From NCBI GenBank assembly GCA_026936325.1, contig JAPTHN010000011.1:2795001-2859000 (forward strand): 64,000 bases of DNA. Direction: 5' to 3'. Below are positions 44,140 to 57,466 of the stretch, in pieces; positions within the stretch are counted from its first letter, which is position 1; every line of letters starts with the position of its first letter. Source of the stretch: Platynereis dumerilii. Taxonomy: Eukaryota; Annelida; Polychaeta; Phyllodocida; Nereididae. The notes below the pieces were generated by a model, which did not search any database, had not been told where the DNA came from, and worked only from the letters and a program-made list of their open reading frames with translations. The translations under genes were made by a program, and so were the position numbers.

Positions 44140-45546
44140 CGAGGGGTTTTCCATAAGTTCTGTCCAACTTGCCATAACTTTTGCAATATTTAATACAGGA
44201 GCATGATATTTTGGTCAAATAATGTTGAAGTAATTTCCAAATGATCCCCAAAAAATTAGATCATAGAAATGAAAATAAATGGTTCATTTGTTACCATGGA
44301 AACCAAAAGTCGTGAAATGCGGCCCAGGGCACTTTTAGATGCACAAGATTCATTATATCTTGTTAAAAAGTCATTTTTTACCAGGGATTCAGGACAAGAA
44401 ATGTATTAAAATAATCCCTAACATTTCACAAATTCTTAAAATAATAAACTTGACACTTAGTACTTTTCCTCTAACTTTATATATCCCTTAAAAAGTCAAT
44501 GCCTCATTGTCCTCATATTGAGATCACTGTTGGTGTTTCTGAGACTTTTTGTGCTTTACAATGGGTTTTCCATAAGTTCTGTCCAACCTGTCACAACTTT
44601 CACTGGATTATCTGCAGAAAAATGATATTAGATTCAGTTGATATAGAGGTAATTTGCAAATGATCCCCAAAAAATCAGATCATAGAAGTAAAAATAAATT
44701 GTTGATTTGTTGCTATGGAAACCAAAAGTCATGAAATACGACCGAGATCTTGTTAACTGACACATACTTGATATATCTTGTCAAATATGTAATTATTACA
44801 AGAGATATAGAACAGAATATATTCAAAATATACATAGCCATTTCACAACTTCCTAAACTAATGACTGCAACCCTGTAAATACTTTTTCTCATACGTTCTA
44901 ACCATGTCTAAATAAGATACTTCAGTCATCATGTTAAGGTCTTTTTTGGCTTTGTCCAGTCTTCTTTTCTTAGGTCTTCCAGCGTGTGTTTTCTTCATTC
45001 AGAAAAAGGTTGTACAATCTTTATTTGGTTCTATCACTCATACTGTCTTCCTTGTATGCATGATAGAAGGTTCTTACTCTCTCTGGCAGTTTTTATCCAA
45101 TTAAATTGAAGAAATATAACAGGTATATATGGTGTCATCCATATCCAAAAAAATGCTCATCTCGTAAAACAATTAGAAAATGGTAAATGGTAAAGTAACT
45201 GAGATGTGACGATAACACCAATTTCCATTGTAATTAATGATTTTACAAATAACTGATTGTATTTCATGAAAGAAATTATGAATATACCTTAATTCAGTTA
45301 GTCAAAACACAGTTATGTAAGCAGGTATTCTATTCTTTTTAAGTGAGCACTATAAAATCTGGGCCGCATTTCATGAATTCTGTTTTCCATGGCAACAAAA
45401 TAAGCATTTACTTTTATCTATATGATCTGATGTTTTGGGTGTTATTTTAGAATTACTTCAGTATTATCTGACCCGAATATCATGTTTCTACATCAAATCT
45501 AGCAAAAGTTATGACTAGTTGGACAGAACTTATGGAAAACCCCTCG
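44140..45546. mobile_element. 1.4-kb mariner-like non-autonomous element, TA target site
   Basis: The left end starts CGAGGGGTTTTCCATAAGTT. The reverse complement of the right end begins with the same bases and matches on through CTGTCCAACT and CATAACTTTTGC. TA flanks both sides (44138-44139 and 45547-45548). Removing the element restores the array sequence GCCATATATTTGTTTCTC, which is present uninterrupted in other units (for example near 59827). A second, direct copy of the left end lies inside at about 44563-44740. There is no transposase-length frame. Confidence 0.9.
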
Positions 45547-47168
45547 TATATTTGTTTCTCAAAAGCTTTTTGACGTGAAAATGATTTGCAAAAGCAATGA
45601 TAGCACAGAAGTGTCAAGGACATTATTTCAATTGCAATTGGCAGACAAAGTATGAAACTAGCAAAAATGCCAGTTCTGCTCATAACTTTCATGAGTTCTA
45701 GTTTACCTAATGCTTGTATATTAAAAGTTTTTTGGCAATAATATGCAAACGCAATGATAGAGCAAAAGTGTCAAGAACATCAATTCATTCACAAATTTGG
45801 ATTGGTTGAGCAATTGGCAAAATGGCATTAAAAACTAGCAAAATTGCCAGTTCTCATAACTTTTATAAATGCTAGTTTACCAAATATTGTCTGTAAAAAG
45901 TATCCTGTGAAATGAACGTGCAAAAGAGAAGGATAGAGCAAAAGCATCAAGAACATCAATTCATTCACAAATTTGGATTGGTGAGCCATTGGCCATAAAA
46001 AACTAGCAAAATTGCTAGTTCAGCTCGGAACTAGAATAAATGCCAGTTTGCCAAATATTTGTTTCTCAAAAGTTTTTTTGACATGAAGATAATGTGCAAA
46101 ACGCAATGATGGCTCAAATGTGTCATGGACAAAATTCAGTAACAAATCTAGATTGGTGTGTTTGTTCATAGATTTTTGGTTGAAAATAATGTGCAAAAGA
46201 GAAGGATAGAGCAAATTTAGATTGGTGAGCAATTGACAGAAAAGAGTTCGTAAAAGTAGCAAAATAGCTAGTTCTGCTCGGAACTTGTACGAATGGTAGT
46301 TTACCAAATATTGGTTTCTCAATAGTTTTTCGGCGTGAAGATAATGTGCAAAAAAGCAATATGATAGCTCAAAATGTCAAGGACACCACTTTGATTTCAA
46401 TTGCTGGACAATATTGCCATGAAACTAGCAAAAATGCTAGTTCTGCTCATAACTTGCATGAGTTCTAGTTTACCAAATGTTTGTTCAACCAAAGTTTTTT
46501 TGGCAATAATGTGCAAAAGCAATGACGGAGCAAAACTATCAAGGAAATCCATTCAGTCACAAATTCAGATTGGTGAGCAATTGGCAGAAAAAAGGCCATA
46601 AAAAATTAGCAAAATTGCTAGTTCAGCTCGGAACTTTTTGAATGCTAGTTTGCCATAATTATATTTGTTTCTCAAAACTTTTTTGACAAGAAGATAATGT
46701 GCAAAAGCAATGATAGCGCAAAAGCGTCAAGGACATCATTTCAATATCAATAGGCAGACAGATTGGCCATGAAACTAGCAAAAAAGCTAGTTCTGCTCAT
46801 AACTTGCATAAATTCTACTTTACCAAATATTTGTTTATTAAAAGTTCTTTGGCAATAGTATGCAAACGCAATGATGAAGCAAAAGTGTCAAGAACATCAA
46901 TTCATTCACAAATTTGGACTGGTGAGCAGTCGGCATTCAAAATGGCATTAAAAACTGGCAAAATTGCCAGTTCTCATAACTTGCATAAATGCTAGTTTAC
47001 AAAATATTGTTTCTCAAAAGTTTCCTGTGAAATTAAAGTGCAAAAGAGAAGGATAGAGCAAAAGCATCAAGGACATCAATTCAGTCACAAATTTAGATTT
47101 TTGGTTGAAAATAACGTGCAAAAGAGAAGGATAGAAGGATAGAACAAAAGCATCAAGGACATTAATTC

Positions 47169-47456
47169 AAGGTTACCCGGTAGCCGGGATTCTTGAAGTG
47201 AAATACTTACCTGACCCCCCCCCTTTATTAACATTGAGATATCCCCAGCAACCTCCGACAATCACTGCCCCAAAAAAGTGGACTCGTCCGCCACTATAAT
47301 AGCGTGGGCCCTCGCCCCGCTCTCCAGTTCCGCATTAAGCAAAACGTACCATTACCTTCGCTCTCCCAGGCTAACCTAGGGTGGAAGGGTGGGGACAGTA
47401 TGGGGGGTCAGGTAAGTATTTCACTTCAAGAATCCCGGCTACCGGGTAACCTTGAA
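47169..47456. repeat. Foldback unit at the left end of the 5.7-kb element
   Basis: The left arm AAGGTTACCCGGTAGCCGGG, then ATTCTTGAAGTGAAATACTT and ACCTGACCCCCC, is repeated inverted at its right edge (GGGGGGTCAGGTAAGTATTT to CCGGGTAACCTT). The arms are close to perfect over about 50 bases. The middle holds the same terminal module as the right end of the larger element. Confidence 0.85.
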
Positions 47457-50400
47457 TTCTTTCTCGTTCATACTTACCTGACCCCCCCCCTTTATTAACA
47501 TTGAGATAGACTACCAGAGCCTATCCTTGTGGTGGGATGGCTACATTAGCCTGGATAAGTGATCAATTCATAAACCACTTTTAAATCACCACTAATTTTA
47601 GTGTTCCTCACCCCAGGGAGGTGGGTGGGTGTCACACCATACTAGTATCAATATGGCCATCAACTTGATGGGCCCTCCAAAATTTCAGAAATTTTAGTGT
47701 TCCTCACCCCACTGCTTAGAAGGGATTTCACATCCTCATTACTGGTCAATGCAAAGTTAGAGTCACCCAAACTCCTTTGCCTTAATTTGCATAGAGTTGG
47801 CTGAACAGTGGCAGCCAACCATCACATCTTTAGTGTCATAAAACCAAATCAGGTTCATTTAAACTTTGTTGGTTTAAACCAAGGACATTGGTGTCTGAAC
47901 CATTCAGACCAAGTCATGCTGATGCCCCGAAGGCGGATAAGATTGCCCAGCTTATTTAGCAGCACTTGTGACTTACGAAACCCCGGGCAAGTAGGGACTG
48001 CAAGGCAGACATTAGTACTCAACCTTATCTATCTGCAAAATCACCACTATGATGGTGGAGATGGCTTGCTCAACCCTGAGTTGTTCACCTCGGGATGCCC
48101 GGGCAGCTTATACATACCCCCAAACCTGCAAGTGCAGTGCACAGCAAGGTTCTGCTTGGGATTGCCCGATGGGTGAATTCTCAACTGGCCCTACCAGTTG
48201 CTATTTATTTGATGTGGCCGTTACTGTTGCAGTAGGTCACTGAAATACTGCGAAATATATTGGTTTAACCGCATATATAATCTCACCAAATCTCTAGATT
48301 TCCTGAGTTACATTCAGCCAGAGATGGCAACATTGCCAGCCCCGAGACTTCCATCGAATGTCAAAGGCCTATTGACGAAGCATCAATATGCCACACAGTG
48401 CCATAGTCACCTGGAGCACACATGTCCAAAACCTGCAGACTTTGCTCTCTTTATCATAACCTCGTGCATAAGCAATAGAGGGAATCTGTTGCTGAGCCAA
48501 GTGGGACAATTTATTCTGCTCAGGCCAGAAAAGTTGCCTCATCAAGGATAGATCAGCTTGCGTGATGTGTTACCTGTCGACCAATAGTCAATAAGAGAGA
48601 AACATTCACCTCTCACCCAGCTCTCATCATGCAGCCCCTTGTGGCGCAGAGCCAGACAATGGCACCGCAGGGTTGCCGAAGGGCCTGTGCCCGACTGATG
48701 CCGATACCTCTAAGGGTATATCGCATCCGGTAATTGCCTCCAGCGGTTGGCATGATATAAAGCAACAGTTTCAAACTGGTTTGCTGACTGGGTCCTGACA
48801 TTCCTATGTGCCTTTATCCAGCAAGCATCTATATAAATCCTATAAGGCCAGTCCGACTTTACCGTCGGGTAAACCCCTTTTAATAACAAAACAGCAGCCC
48901 ATTACCCTGCCCATAGCCTCAATGGCCTAAGCAGGGGAGCTGAACATCAACTGTTTTGGCTGAAGCAACCTGTACAATAAGAGGGGCTCCAACACAGGGT
49001 CATAAAGCAACTTTTAGGAGATAGCGATCTCATTCAGATTGCAATCTCATGCAGAATATACCAGCATCAATCAACATTACCCCCAAATTTGGCCCAATTA
49101 CTCTTAGCCAGATGAGACTGGAGTACTTTGGTCGGAATACATAACATAGTATGTCTTGTAATTATTTGGGTAACAAAATATTTATTTTTAACTGAAGGAG
49201 TTTCGACCCAGAAGGGTCTGCCATCATACACTCCCAAACCTGTGGCCCCGGAAGCCACCTCGTCGTACTTGCGAGCTAGTCTAGCTCAGACCGAAATCGG
49301 CTTGTACATCAGATGATTCTTAGAATATCTGTACAATATATATATATTAGGTATATTTGGGAACAAACTTTGTTCTCGCGTCACACCATAGTCTGGAATA
49401 GGCCATCGTGGCTGCCCCAGTCATGACCATATTAGAAGTGTCTTCCTCCTGCAACCATGTGGCCTCACTAACCAAGTGGTTATGAGGACTTACTTGCAAA
49501 TACGTCCCGAACATTTAGGGTCTTCTAGACCACCTTGCAGGACCTTACTTTTAACCTACTCCCAACAATGTGAGTGGAGTCATGTCTTGCGCGAACTCAC
49601 TTTGGGTCCATATTCCCCACTCCTGGTGGGACTCAAGTGTCCAGTAACATGGACAAATGTAAATGAGGCAAACAAATGCCATCCATGTCACGTTTCCGCT
49701 CATCCAGTAAGACAGAAACTAATGCACAATTAACATACCTGTCTGAACATAAGCAAAATGTCATTACAAAGCTAACATCAGCTGAGCCCCAAGGCTCCGT
49801 CTGATTACCCCATTCCGAATACTAACGGAAGCGTAAGTGTCAGCTTATTAAACACTCCTGACCATGTCCACTCCTATGGAAGGGCTTGTAACATGGTCTT
49901 GCAGAGCTGTCTTTCACATACGCCCTGCCCCCTCTGTGCTGTTCCAGCAGAGGGGGCACTAAACAGAATATCCTTTACAGGCAATTGCTCCTATTATGGC
50001 ATATATGCCCATTAATGGGGGGCTTTAGCAGAGCAAGTTTCCACTTAAAAGAGCGCATACCTTCCGAGCCCTTAAATGGACATTCAGAACTTGTCAAATA
50101 CTGCCCGATACTCTGTACAGCAGACGGTATAACCATGCAGTCTGTAGGCATTATCCCCCTGGGGGCTTAAACCTCAATAATGCATTACTTATTTTTTCAT
50201 AATTTAATTTAAATATATAGAGACATATTTGAATGAATACCTCATCATGTAGCAACAGGCAGACATAGAGGGTGCCACACTCGGCAACTTACAACACTGT
50301 GTCTAATCTTGCCATGGAACTTAAAGTAATTGACGCATCATGCATACGTGCCATAGCCAATGGGAAGTTGGTTCATTCCCCAAGAGAACAGGCATTAGCC

Positions 50401-51109
50401 AAAAATGCCATTCAACTGAAAGCCCCAACCTCACGTATATATACCTCTCCATATAACTGTATCTGGCATTCTGGTCAAAAGTGACCATTTATGCCGACAA
50501 AACGAAGTGTATATCACAAACAGTGCCACTGCCCTGAACCCTGCTAGGGTCTCTTGGGTAGCTTATTCAATAACCAATTCAGTAATTCCAAAAATCTTTA
50601 CGTACTACAACTTTAGATTTGGAAACAAGTATATGCTCCGATGCGAAAGGCATAAGCCAGCTGAGCATCTGCTTTCTAGGATGCCCATTAAAAAGCACCT
50701 CTACAAAGGCCATGCTACTCGTAGAGCAGCTTAGCACGCCAGTTGCCCTCATCAGGCTAACTTCAGAAAATAATGGCAGGTGACCAACCTCACCTATTTC
50801 ACCAATGGAACTCCATTCTATCTCGGTCAAAACCAGAAGGATAGAAAAGAAATATATCACTTAAGACGGTATTCCGTCATAAACTTATAACCACCAAAAG
50901 TTCACCCTTTGTAATTTGATATCGGTCATATCAATTGGACGGGTGCCTCAGGTGTCAGCAGCAGAAACTAGTCACCAAAAAGAACCGGCACCCATTCCTA
51001 GGCCGGTATCTTGCAATTGACACCCAAGTTTTATGCAAGCCATGTGACCTCTCTGGTCTTTCACCAGAGGTCATGGCTTCCACTATCCAGCGAAGATGGA
51101 TAAATAACA

Positions 51110-51880
51110 GGTAACAACAGTCCTTTCACAGGACTGGCCCCAGGCCTAACAGCAATAAAGAGCTCACTCCCTAGCCAATGGGCAGTGAGGACTCAATCAC
51201 ATATGCGGATGTCCGCCAACCACCAGGTAACAGTTCATTCCCTAGAACTGACCCTTGACAAGAAAACTCACTCCCTCACCAGTGGGTAGTGAAAATTCAG
51301 TAATCAGGTCCTGTATACGTCCACAAGTCATTGGGTTGCACAGTCCCTTCCTAGAACTGACCCATATCAAGAGAGCTCACTCCCTAACCCATGGGTAGTG
51401 ACGACTCCAAGAACCAGACATACATGCCCCTGTAAGTCATCAGGTGATGCAGTTCAAACCTCAGAAACTGGCCTGTGACACAATTACACATAGAAGCTCA
51501 CTCCCTGGCTCTGCTGGCTGATGGGTAGTGAAAACTCAAGAATCAGATCTGTGTACACCCACAAGTCATCAGGTAACCCAGTTCGTTTCCTAGAACTGGA
51601 CCGTGACCTTAAGAGCTTACTTCCCTGACTGTTGGGTAGTAATATGCTCAGAGCTGGGTCTTTGCACAACAGAAAGCCATTGGGTAACACGGTTCAACCA
51701 CAGAACCGGCCCCATGACATAAGAGCTCACTGACCCTGACTGTTGGGTAGTGAAAATGCTCCGAGATTGGTCCTTGTACAACAGAAAGTCATTGGGTAAC
51801 ACGGTTCCACCTATGAACCGATCCCCTGACATCTGAGCTCACTGGCCCTGACTGTTGGGTAGTGAAAAGCTCGACAAGGT
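51110..51880. repeat. Degenerate tandem repeat of about 100-120 bp inside the 5.7-kb element
   Basis: About seven copies marked by GAGCTCACTCCCT, GGGTAGTGA, CAAGTCATCAGGTAA/AAAGCCATTGGGTAA and CTAGAACTGACC. Spacing varies from about 100 to 120 bases. Minus-strand open frames here (TTQQSG motifs) are repeat translations. Confidence 0.8.
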
Positions 51881-52418
51881 AAATATCATACCTGAAATAT
51901 AAGAGGACACACATCACTGTCCACTTATTACAGCAAAGTAACAGCCCCCAGCACTGTGGCTTCACCAGCATCAGACTTCTTAAGTCCACCAGTTCAACTT
52001 CCATCCTCAAAGTGGGTTTGCCCAAGACTGTCCATAGTAGATTCCAGTTAGCAATGGAACAGATAGCCCAAATAATACCCTTGACCAGGAAGGGTAGACT
52101 TGGACATGTGTTTGGCCTGCCAATGATAGATGACATCCCATTTCAGAGGCAGAACTGCAAAATATACAAAATACCTGCATAAACAGTGAAAACAGCAATG
52201 AAATCAGTTAAAATGCAGTTGAAAGTGTGTCTGAAACTCATTATATGGAGCCGAAGTGACATTACGCCAAAAACCCCAATTATCGCCCGCCATTTCGGGA
52301 GCTGTCAAAGACAATTCCGCGGCGGAAAACGGCCAAAAACGGCGCCAAACGGTCGCCAACAACCACACAGACACATAAAAATCATTAGAAATCAAAATAG
52401 TAGTGTAAATACGCTTAC

Positions 52419-52478
52419 CCTGAGCGTTATTTGACTTTGCTTAGCCTTATTTGACAAAGCAATTTCACCGGCGGCCAT
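52419..52478 (-). CDS. Possible first coding exon on the minus strand
   Basis: In a locally CpG-rich stretch, an ATG in a good context (GCCGCCATCATGG) opens a 20-codon frame, MAAGEIALSNKAKQ then SQITLR, that ends directly at a good donor (CAGGGTAAGC). A start codon, CpG-rich surroundings and a donor together look like a first exon, perhaps of a gene carried by the 5.7-kb element. I found no matching second exon within the element. It could be chance. Confidence 0.25.
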
Positions 52479-54604
52479 GATGGCGGCCCCCGCCAACATT
52501 GACAACACAAAACCAGCGCCGTGAAAACATAAATAACGACGTAAAAACGCCTCCCGAACGCGTCCAGCGCGTAAGAAATGAAAATCCAGTGTGTATTTGT
52601 AGAAATACACTCATTTCCAACCATAATATCTATCAAAAACATGATTAAAAGATCGTGCGAAGGTCGTCCACATGCGTTCTCCACGCATGCTTAAAAGGAA
52701 CTGGAGAGCGGGGCGAGGGCCCACGCTATTATAGTGGCGGACGAGTCCACTTTTTTGGGGCAGTGATTGTCGGAGGTTGCTGGGGATATCTCAATGTTAA
52801 TAAAGGGGGGGGTCAGGTAAGTATGAACGAGAAAGAATCCAGTCACAAATCTAGATTGGTGAGCAATTGACAGAAAAGAGTTTGTAAAAGCAGCAAAAGT
52901 GCTAGTTCTGCTCATAAAATTTAGATTGGTGAGCAATTGGCAGAAAAAAGGCCATAAAAAACTAGCAAAATTGCTAGTTCTGCTTGGAACTTTTTGAATG
53001 CTAGTTTGCCATAAATTTGTTTCTCAAAACTTTTTTGACAAGAAGATAATGTGCAAAAGCAATGATGGCGCAAAAGCGTCAAGGACATCAATTCGATTGC
53101 AATGGCAGACAATATGGCCATGAACCTAGCAAAAATGCTAGTTCTGCACATATCTTGCATGAATTCTAGTTTACCTAATGCTTGTATATTAAAACTTTTT
53201 TGGCAATAATATGCAAATGCAATGATAGAGCAAAAGTGTCAAGAACATCAATTCATTCACAAATTTGGATTGGTTGAGCAATTGGCAAAATGGCGTTAAA
53301 AACTAGCAAAATTGCCAGTTCTCATAACTTTTATAAATGCTAGTTTACCAAATATTGTCTGTAAAAAGTTTCCTGTGAAATTAACGTGCAAAAGAGAAGG
53401 ATAGAGCAAAAGCATCAAGGACATCAATTCAGTCACAAATCTAGATTTTTGGTTGAAAATAATGTGCAAAAGAGAAGGATAGAAGGATAGAACAAAAGCA
53501 TCAAGGACATTAATCCAGTCACAAATCTAGATTGGTGAGCAATTGACAGAAAAGAGTTTGTAAAAGCAGCAAAATTGCTAGTTCTGCTCGGAACTTTGCT
53601 AAATATTGGTTTCTCAAATGTTTTTAGGTGTGAAGATAATGTGCAAAAGCAATACGAAAGCTCAGAATGTCAAGGACACCAATTCTATTGCAATTGCCAG
53701 ACAAAATGGCTGTGAAACTAGCAAAAATGCTAGTTCTGCTCATAACTTGCATGAGTTCTACTTTACCAAATGTTTATCAACAGTTTTTTGGCAACAATGT
53801 GCAAAAGCAATGATGGAGCAAAAGAATCAAGGAAATCAATTTGGTCACAAATTTATATTGGGTGTCAATTGGCAGGAAAAAAATGGCAAAAAACTAGCAA
53901 AACTACTAGTTCTGCTCATAAAATTTAGATTGGTGAGCATTTGGCAGAAAAAAGGCCATAAAAAACTAGCAAAATTGGAACTTTTTGAATGCTAGTTTTC
54001 CATATATTTCTTTCTCAAATGTTTTTGACGTGAAAAGTATGTGCAAAAGCAATATTCATTCACAAATTTAGATTGGTGAGCCATTGGCTGAAAAAAGGCC
54101 ATGAAAAACTAGCAAAATTGCTAGTTCAGCTCAGAACTAGAATAAATGCTAGTTTGCCAAATATTTGTTTCTCAAAAGTTTTTTGATGTGAAGATAATGT
54201 GCAAAATCAATGATGGCTCAAAAGTGTCAAGGACACAATTCAGCAACAAGTTTAGATTGGAGAGCGATTGGCAGAGGAATGGCAAAAAATTAGCAAAAGT
54301 GCTAGTTCTGACCATAACTTGCATAAATGCTAGTTAACCAACCAAATATTTGTTTATACATAGATTTTTGGTTGAAAATAATGTGCAAAAGAGAAGGATA
54401 GAGCAAAAGCATCAAGGACATTAATTCAGTCACAAATTTAGATTGGTGAGCAATTGGCAGAAAAAAGTTAGTAAAAGCAGCAAAATTGCTAGTTCTGCTC
54501 GGAACTTGTACGAATGGTAGTTTACCAAATATTGGTTTCTCAAATGTTTTTCGGCGTGAAGATAATGTGCAAAAGTGATAAGATAGCTCAAAATGTCAAG
54601 GACA

Positions 54605-55119
54605 TCTGAAACCGTGTATACATGGACAAAGACTTCTCTTTTCTTTAAAATGGCTTTATTCAACGATACCATTCAAACTATTTAGACGATATAAACCATT
54701 TAGACGATTTAAACCATTTAGACGAATTAGCTTTCAATAAAATAAAACAACACTTGTAAGAATATGACACATATGAAACATGGTTATATGTACAAATGAA
54801 TGATATGAGTATGCACATAGCATTATCTCTGTAAAGCGCAATAAATTCTCAATGAATTAATAGTAGCTTGTAAAGAATATACATAAAGTTTACAACTTAC
54901 CCTGATTGGGCTAATTTGGTCACAAATAGCAAGCATATAACAGTGTGTTCTCTCTGAACTCTTGCAGTGGAATGAAAACTTCCCAGAGATTAGTATAGAA
55001 AACAAAGTTAAACTGATAGTAATAATCCTCATGGCTGAGTGAACTCACAGTCATCAGGAACAATTGGGTTTTCTCTGATCCAATTGACCAGAGGTCCAAC
55101 TGGGTACTACACATCAACT
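54605..55119. repeat. About 520-bp shared insert, copy 2
   Basis: Same content and same position within the unit as copy 1, with scattered substitutions. Confidence 0.8.
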
Positions 55120-56015
55120 CAATTGCAATTGCCAGACAAAATGGCTATGAAACTAGCAAAAATGCTAGTTCTACTCATAACTTGCATGAGTTCTAGTTTA
55201 CCAAATGTTTATCAAAAGTTTTTGTGCAATAAAGAGCAAAAGCAATGATGGAGCAAAGGAATCAAGAAAATCAATTCAGTCACAAATTTAGATTGGGTAG
55301 CAATTGGCAGAAAAAAGGCCATAAAAATTAGCAAAAGTGCTAGTTCTGCTCGTAAAATTTAGATTGGTGAACAATTGGCAGAAAAAAGGCCATAAAAAAC
55401 CAGCAAAATTGCTAGTTCAGCTCGGAACTTCATGAATGCTAGTTTGCCATAATTATATTTGTTTCTCAAAAGCTTTTTGACAAGAAAATAATTTGCAAAA
55501 GCAATGATAGCACAGAAGTGCCAAGGACAATATTTCAATTGCAATTGGCAGACAAAGTATCCATGAAACTAGCAAAAATGCTAGTTCTGCTCATAACTTG
55601 CATGAGTTCTAGTTTACCAAATGTTTGTTTATCAAAAGCTTTTTTGCAATAAAGGGCAAAAGCAATGATGGAGCAAAAGAATCAAGGAAATCAATTCAGT
55701 CACAAATTTAGATTGGGTAGCAATTGGCAGAGAAAAATGACAAAAAACTAGCTAAAGTGCTAGTCCTGCTCATAAAATTTAGATTGGTGATAGATAGATA
55801 GATAGATTGATAAATCTTTATTTTCAGTCGCATTTGGAACAGTAAACATTAGCTAAAAGCTATTAAGCGACAAAAATATGAACAGAAACAAAACAATAGA
55901 CAAATAAAAGTAATGATGATAAAAACGATAAAACTTGGGCTAGTATAGCACAGAATTAAAACATATATATAGATAAAATGTACAGTAAAGTTATTTAAAA
56001 TCATACATAGCCATA

Positions 56016-57445
56016 CAGTCAGACCAAGAATTATTCAGACGCTTGTGGTTTTGTTATTATTTTGAAGGAATTACAAAGTAAGCAATGAAACATGCAGTCA
56101 AAATCATCTTTGGTATTAAGTGAAACCTGTCCAATACAAATTTATTGCAAACTGTCACAAAATCAGATGAAAATAGTTACTTTTGTTGATATCAGGAACC
56201 AGAAATTATTCAGACACTTCTACATAAATGTAGAAAGTTAAATATTTACTGATATTTATCTCAAATATTGCCAATAAACTACCATGTGATCATTGTGGAC
56301 ATGGCTGACAGGTGTGATCATCAGTTAAGAAAATGTTCATGAATATGTGAGATAAACATCTCATTCAGTTTATCACATTTTCTTGACTAATGTGACTCTA
56401 ATCTGTTAGATATCAATTGGAAATATTTCAGAATATCATAAAATGACAATTGTTAACTGTTCTATCAAAATAAAATTGAAATACAGGCTTACTTGAAAAA
56501 TGTTATAAACTTTGGTATTTTCCTTTAGTTTCTGGTTCTAATTGCAATCTGAATCCTTGTCCATTGAGCCACTGCAATCCATCAAATCACTTAAAATAAA
56601 GTTGCATGAAGTTCCTAAGGTTGTTCACTATATTGCGTATACAGGATAGCCCATTTACACCAGTTGTTTACAAGTGATATGCCATACTAAAACTATAGTG
56701 CGCTTTCATGGAGCAGTATCCATTGGAATAGCATTGGAATAGCATTGAGGCAGAAGAACCACATTTTTGCCCCCTTCCCAAATGAAGTTTAAAGTGCCCC
56801 ATTGAGTTGCTGTTCGGACCATGCATGAAATATAGCTTGAAATAGATAATGAATCTCGCTTTCCGAAAATTTGTTAGATTTTGGTGCCACATGGACATTT
56901 TTTTGTTTTGGTAAAATTGGACAAATAAATACAAAAGTGCACTGAACTTAGTATGCGGCCCCCAGTGTTTCACATTGAGACTCAAAGTTTTAAGAATACA
57001 ATTCTAAGGTAAACTAAAGCAATTTGAATCAAGACAAGGAATGTTTGAGGTTAATTGGTGCATGAAAATGTGATAAACTGGATGTAATGTTTATCTCCAA
57101 TATTTATACTAATTTTCTCAATTGATGGTCACACCTGTCATTCTATGCAGTCATAATGGACCCTAGGTAGTATTAGAACATTATTTTTGATATAAATGCT
57201 AACAAATAATAATAAATAGTTCACTTTCTACAACATTGTTGAAGTGTCTGAATAATTTTTGGTGCATTGAGTTAACAAAAGTAGCTTTTTTCACCACATT
57301 TCTTGTCAATTTGCTATAAATTTGTTTTGTGTCGGTTATATGCAATGCCAAGGATGTTTTTGATCGCATGTTTCATTGGTTTACTTGGTAATTCCTTAAG
57401 ATAATAACAAAACAGCAAGCGTCTGAATAATTCTTGGTCTGACTG
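56016..57445. mobile_element. 1.43-kb Tc1-like non-autonomous element, TA target site
   Basis: The ends start CAGTCAGACCAAGAATTATT and CAGACGCTTG, inverted at both ends for about 55 bases, with TA on each side (56014-56015 and 57446-57447). An inner, related motif (ACCAGAAATTATTCAGACAC) lies about 190 bases in from the left and again, inverted, about 190-200 bases in from the right. This is the IR/DR double-repeat arrangement known in some Tc1 elements. No transposase frame remains. It lies in the 3' UTR of the LINE and is therefore younger than it. Confidence 0.9.
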
Positions 57446-57466
57446 TACATATCACAATTATCACAT

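Larger units (their letters stand above)
47169..52838. mobile_element. 5.7-kb composite element with inverted ends
   Basis: It splits an array unit between ATTAATTC and CAGTCACAAATC. The right end (52690-52838) is the reverse complement of sequence at 47457-47512 and at 47195-47325. The shared parts include TTTCTCGTTCATACTTACCT, the C-tract, TTTATTAACATTGAGATA and the AGTGGACTCGTCCGCC block. A smaller foldback (47169-47456) sits at the left edge and appears to have joined the left end. AATTC/AATCC at the junctions may be the target duplication. Open frames inside are short and show no transposase domains. It is a non-autonomous element or the relic of one. Confidence 0.75.

Noticed and set aside
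47808-48176. 122-codon frame inside the 5.7-kb element
   Set aside because: No recognisable transposase or other domain, and it overlaps unrelated frames.
56668-56985. 105-codon minus-strand frame inside the Tc1-like element
   Set aside because: I looked for Tc1 transposase signatures (DDE region, helix-turn-helix) and saw none.
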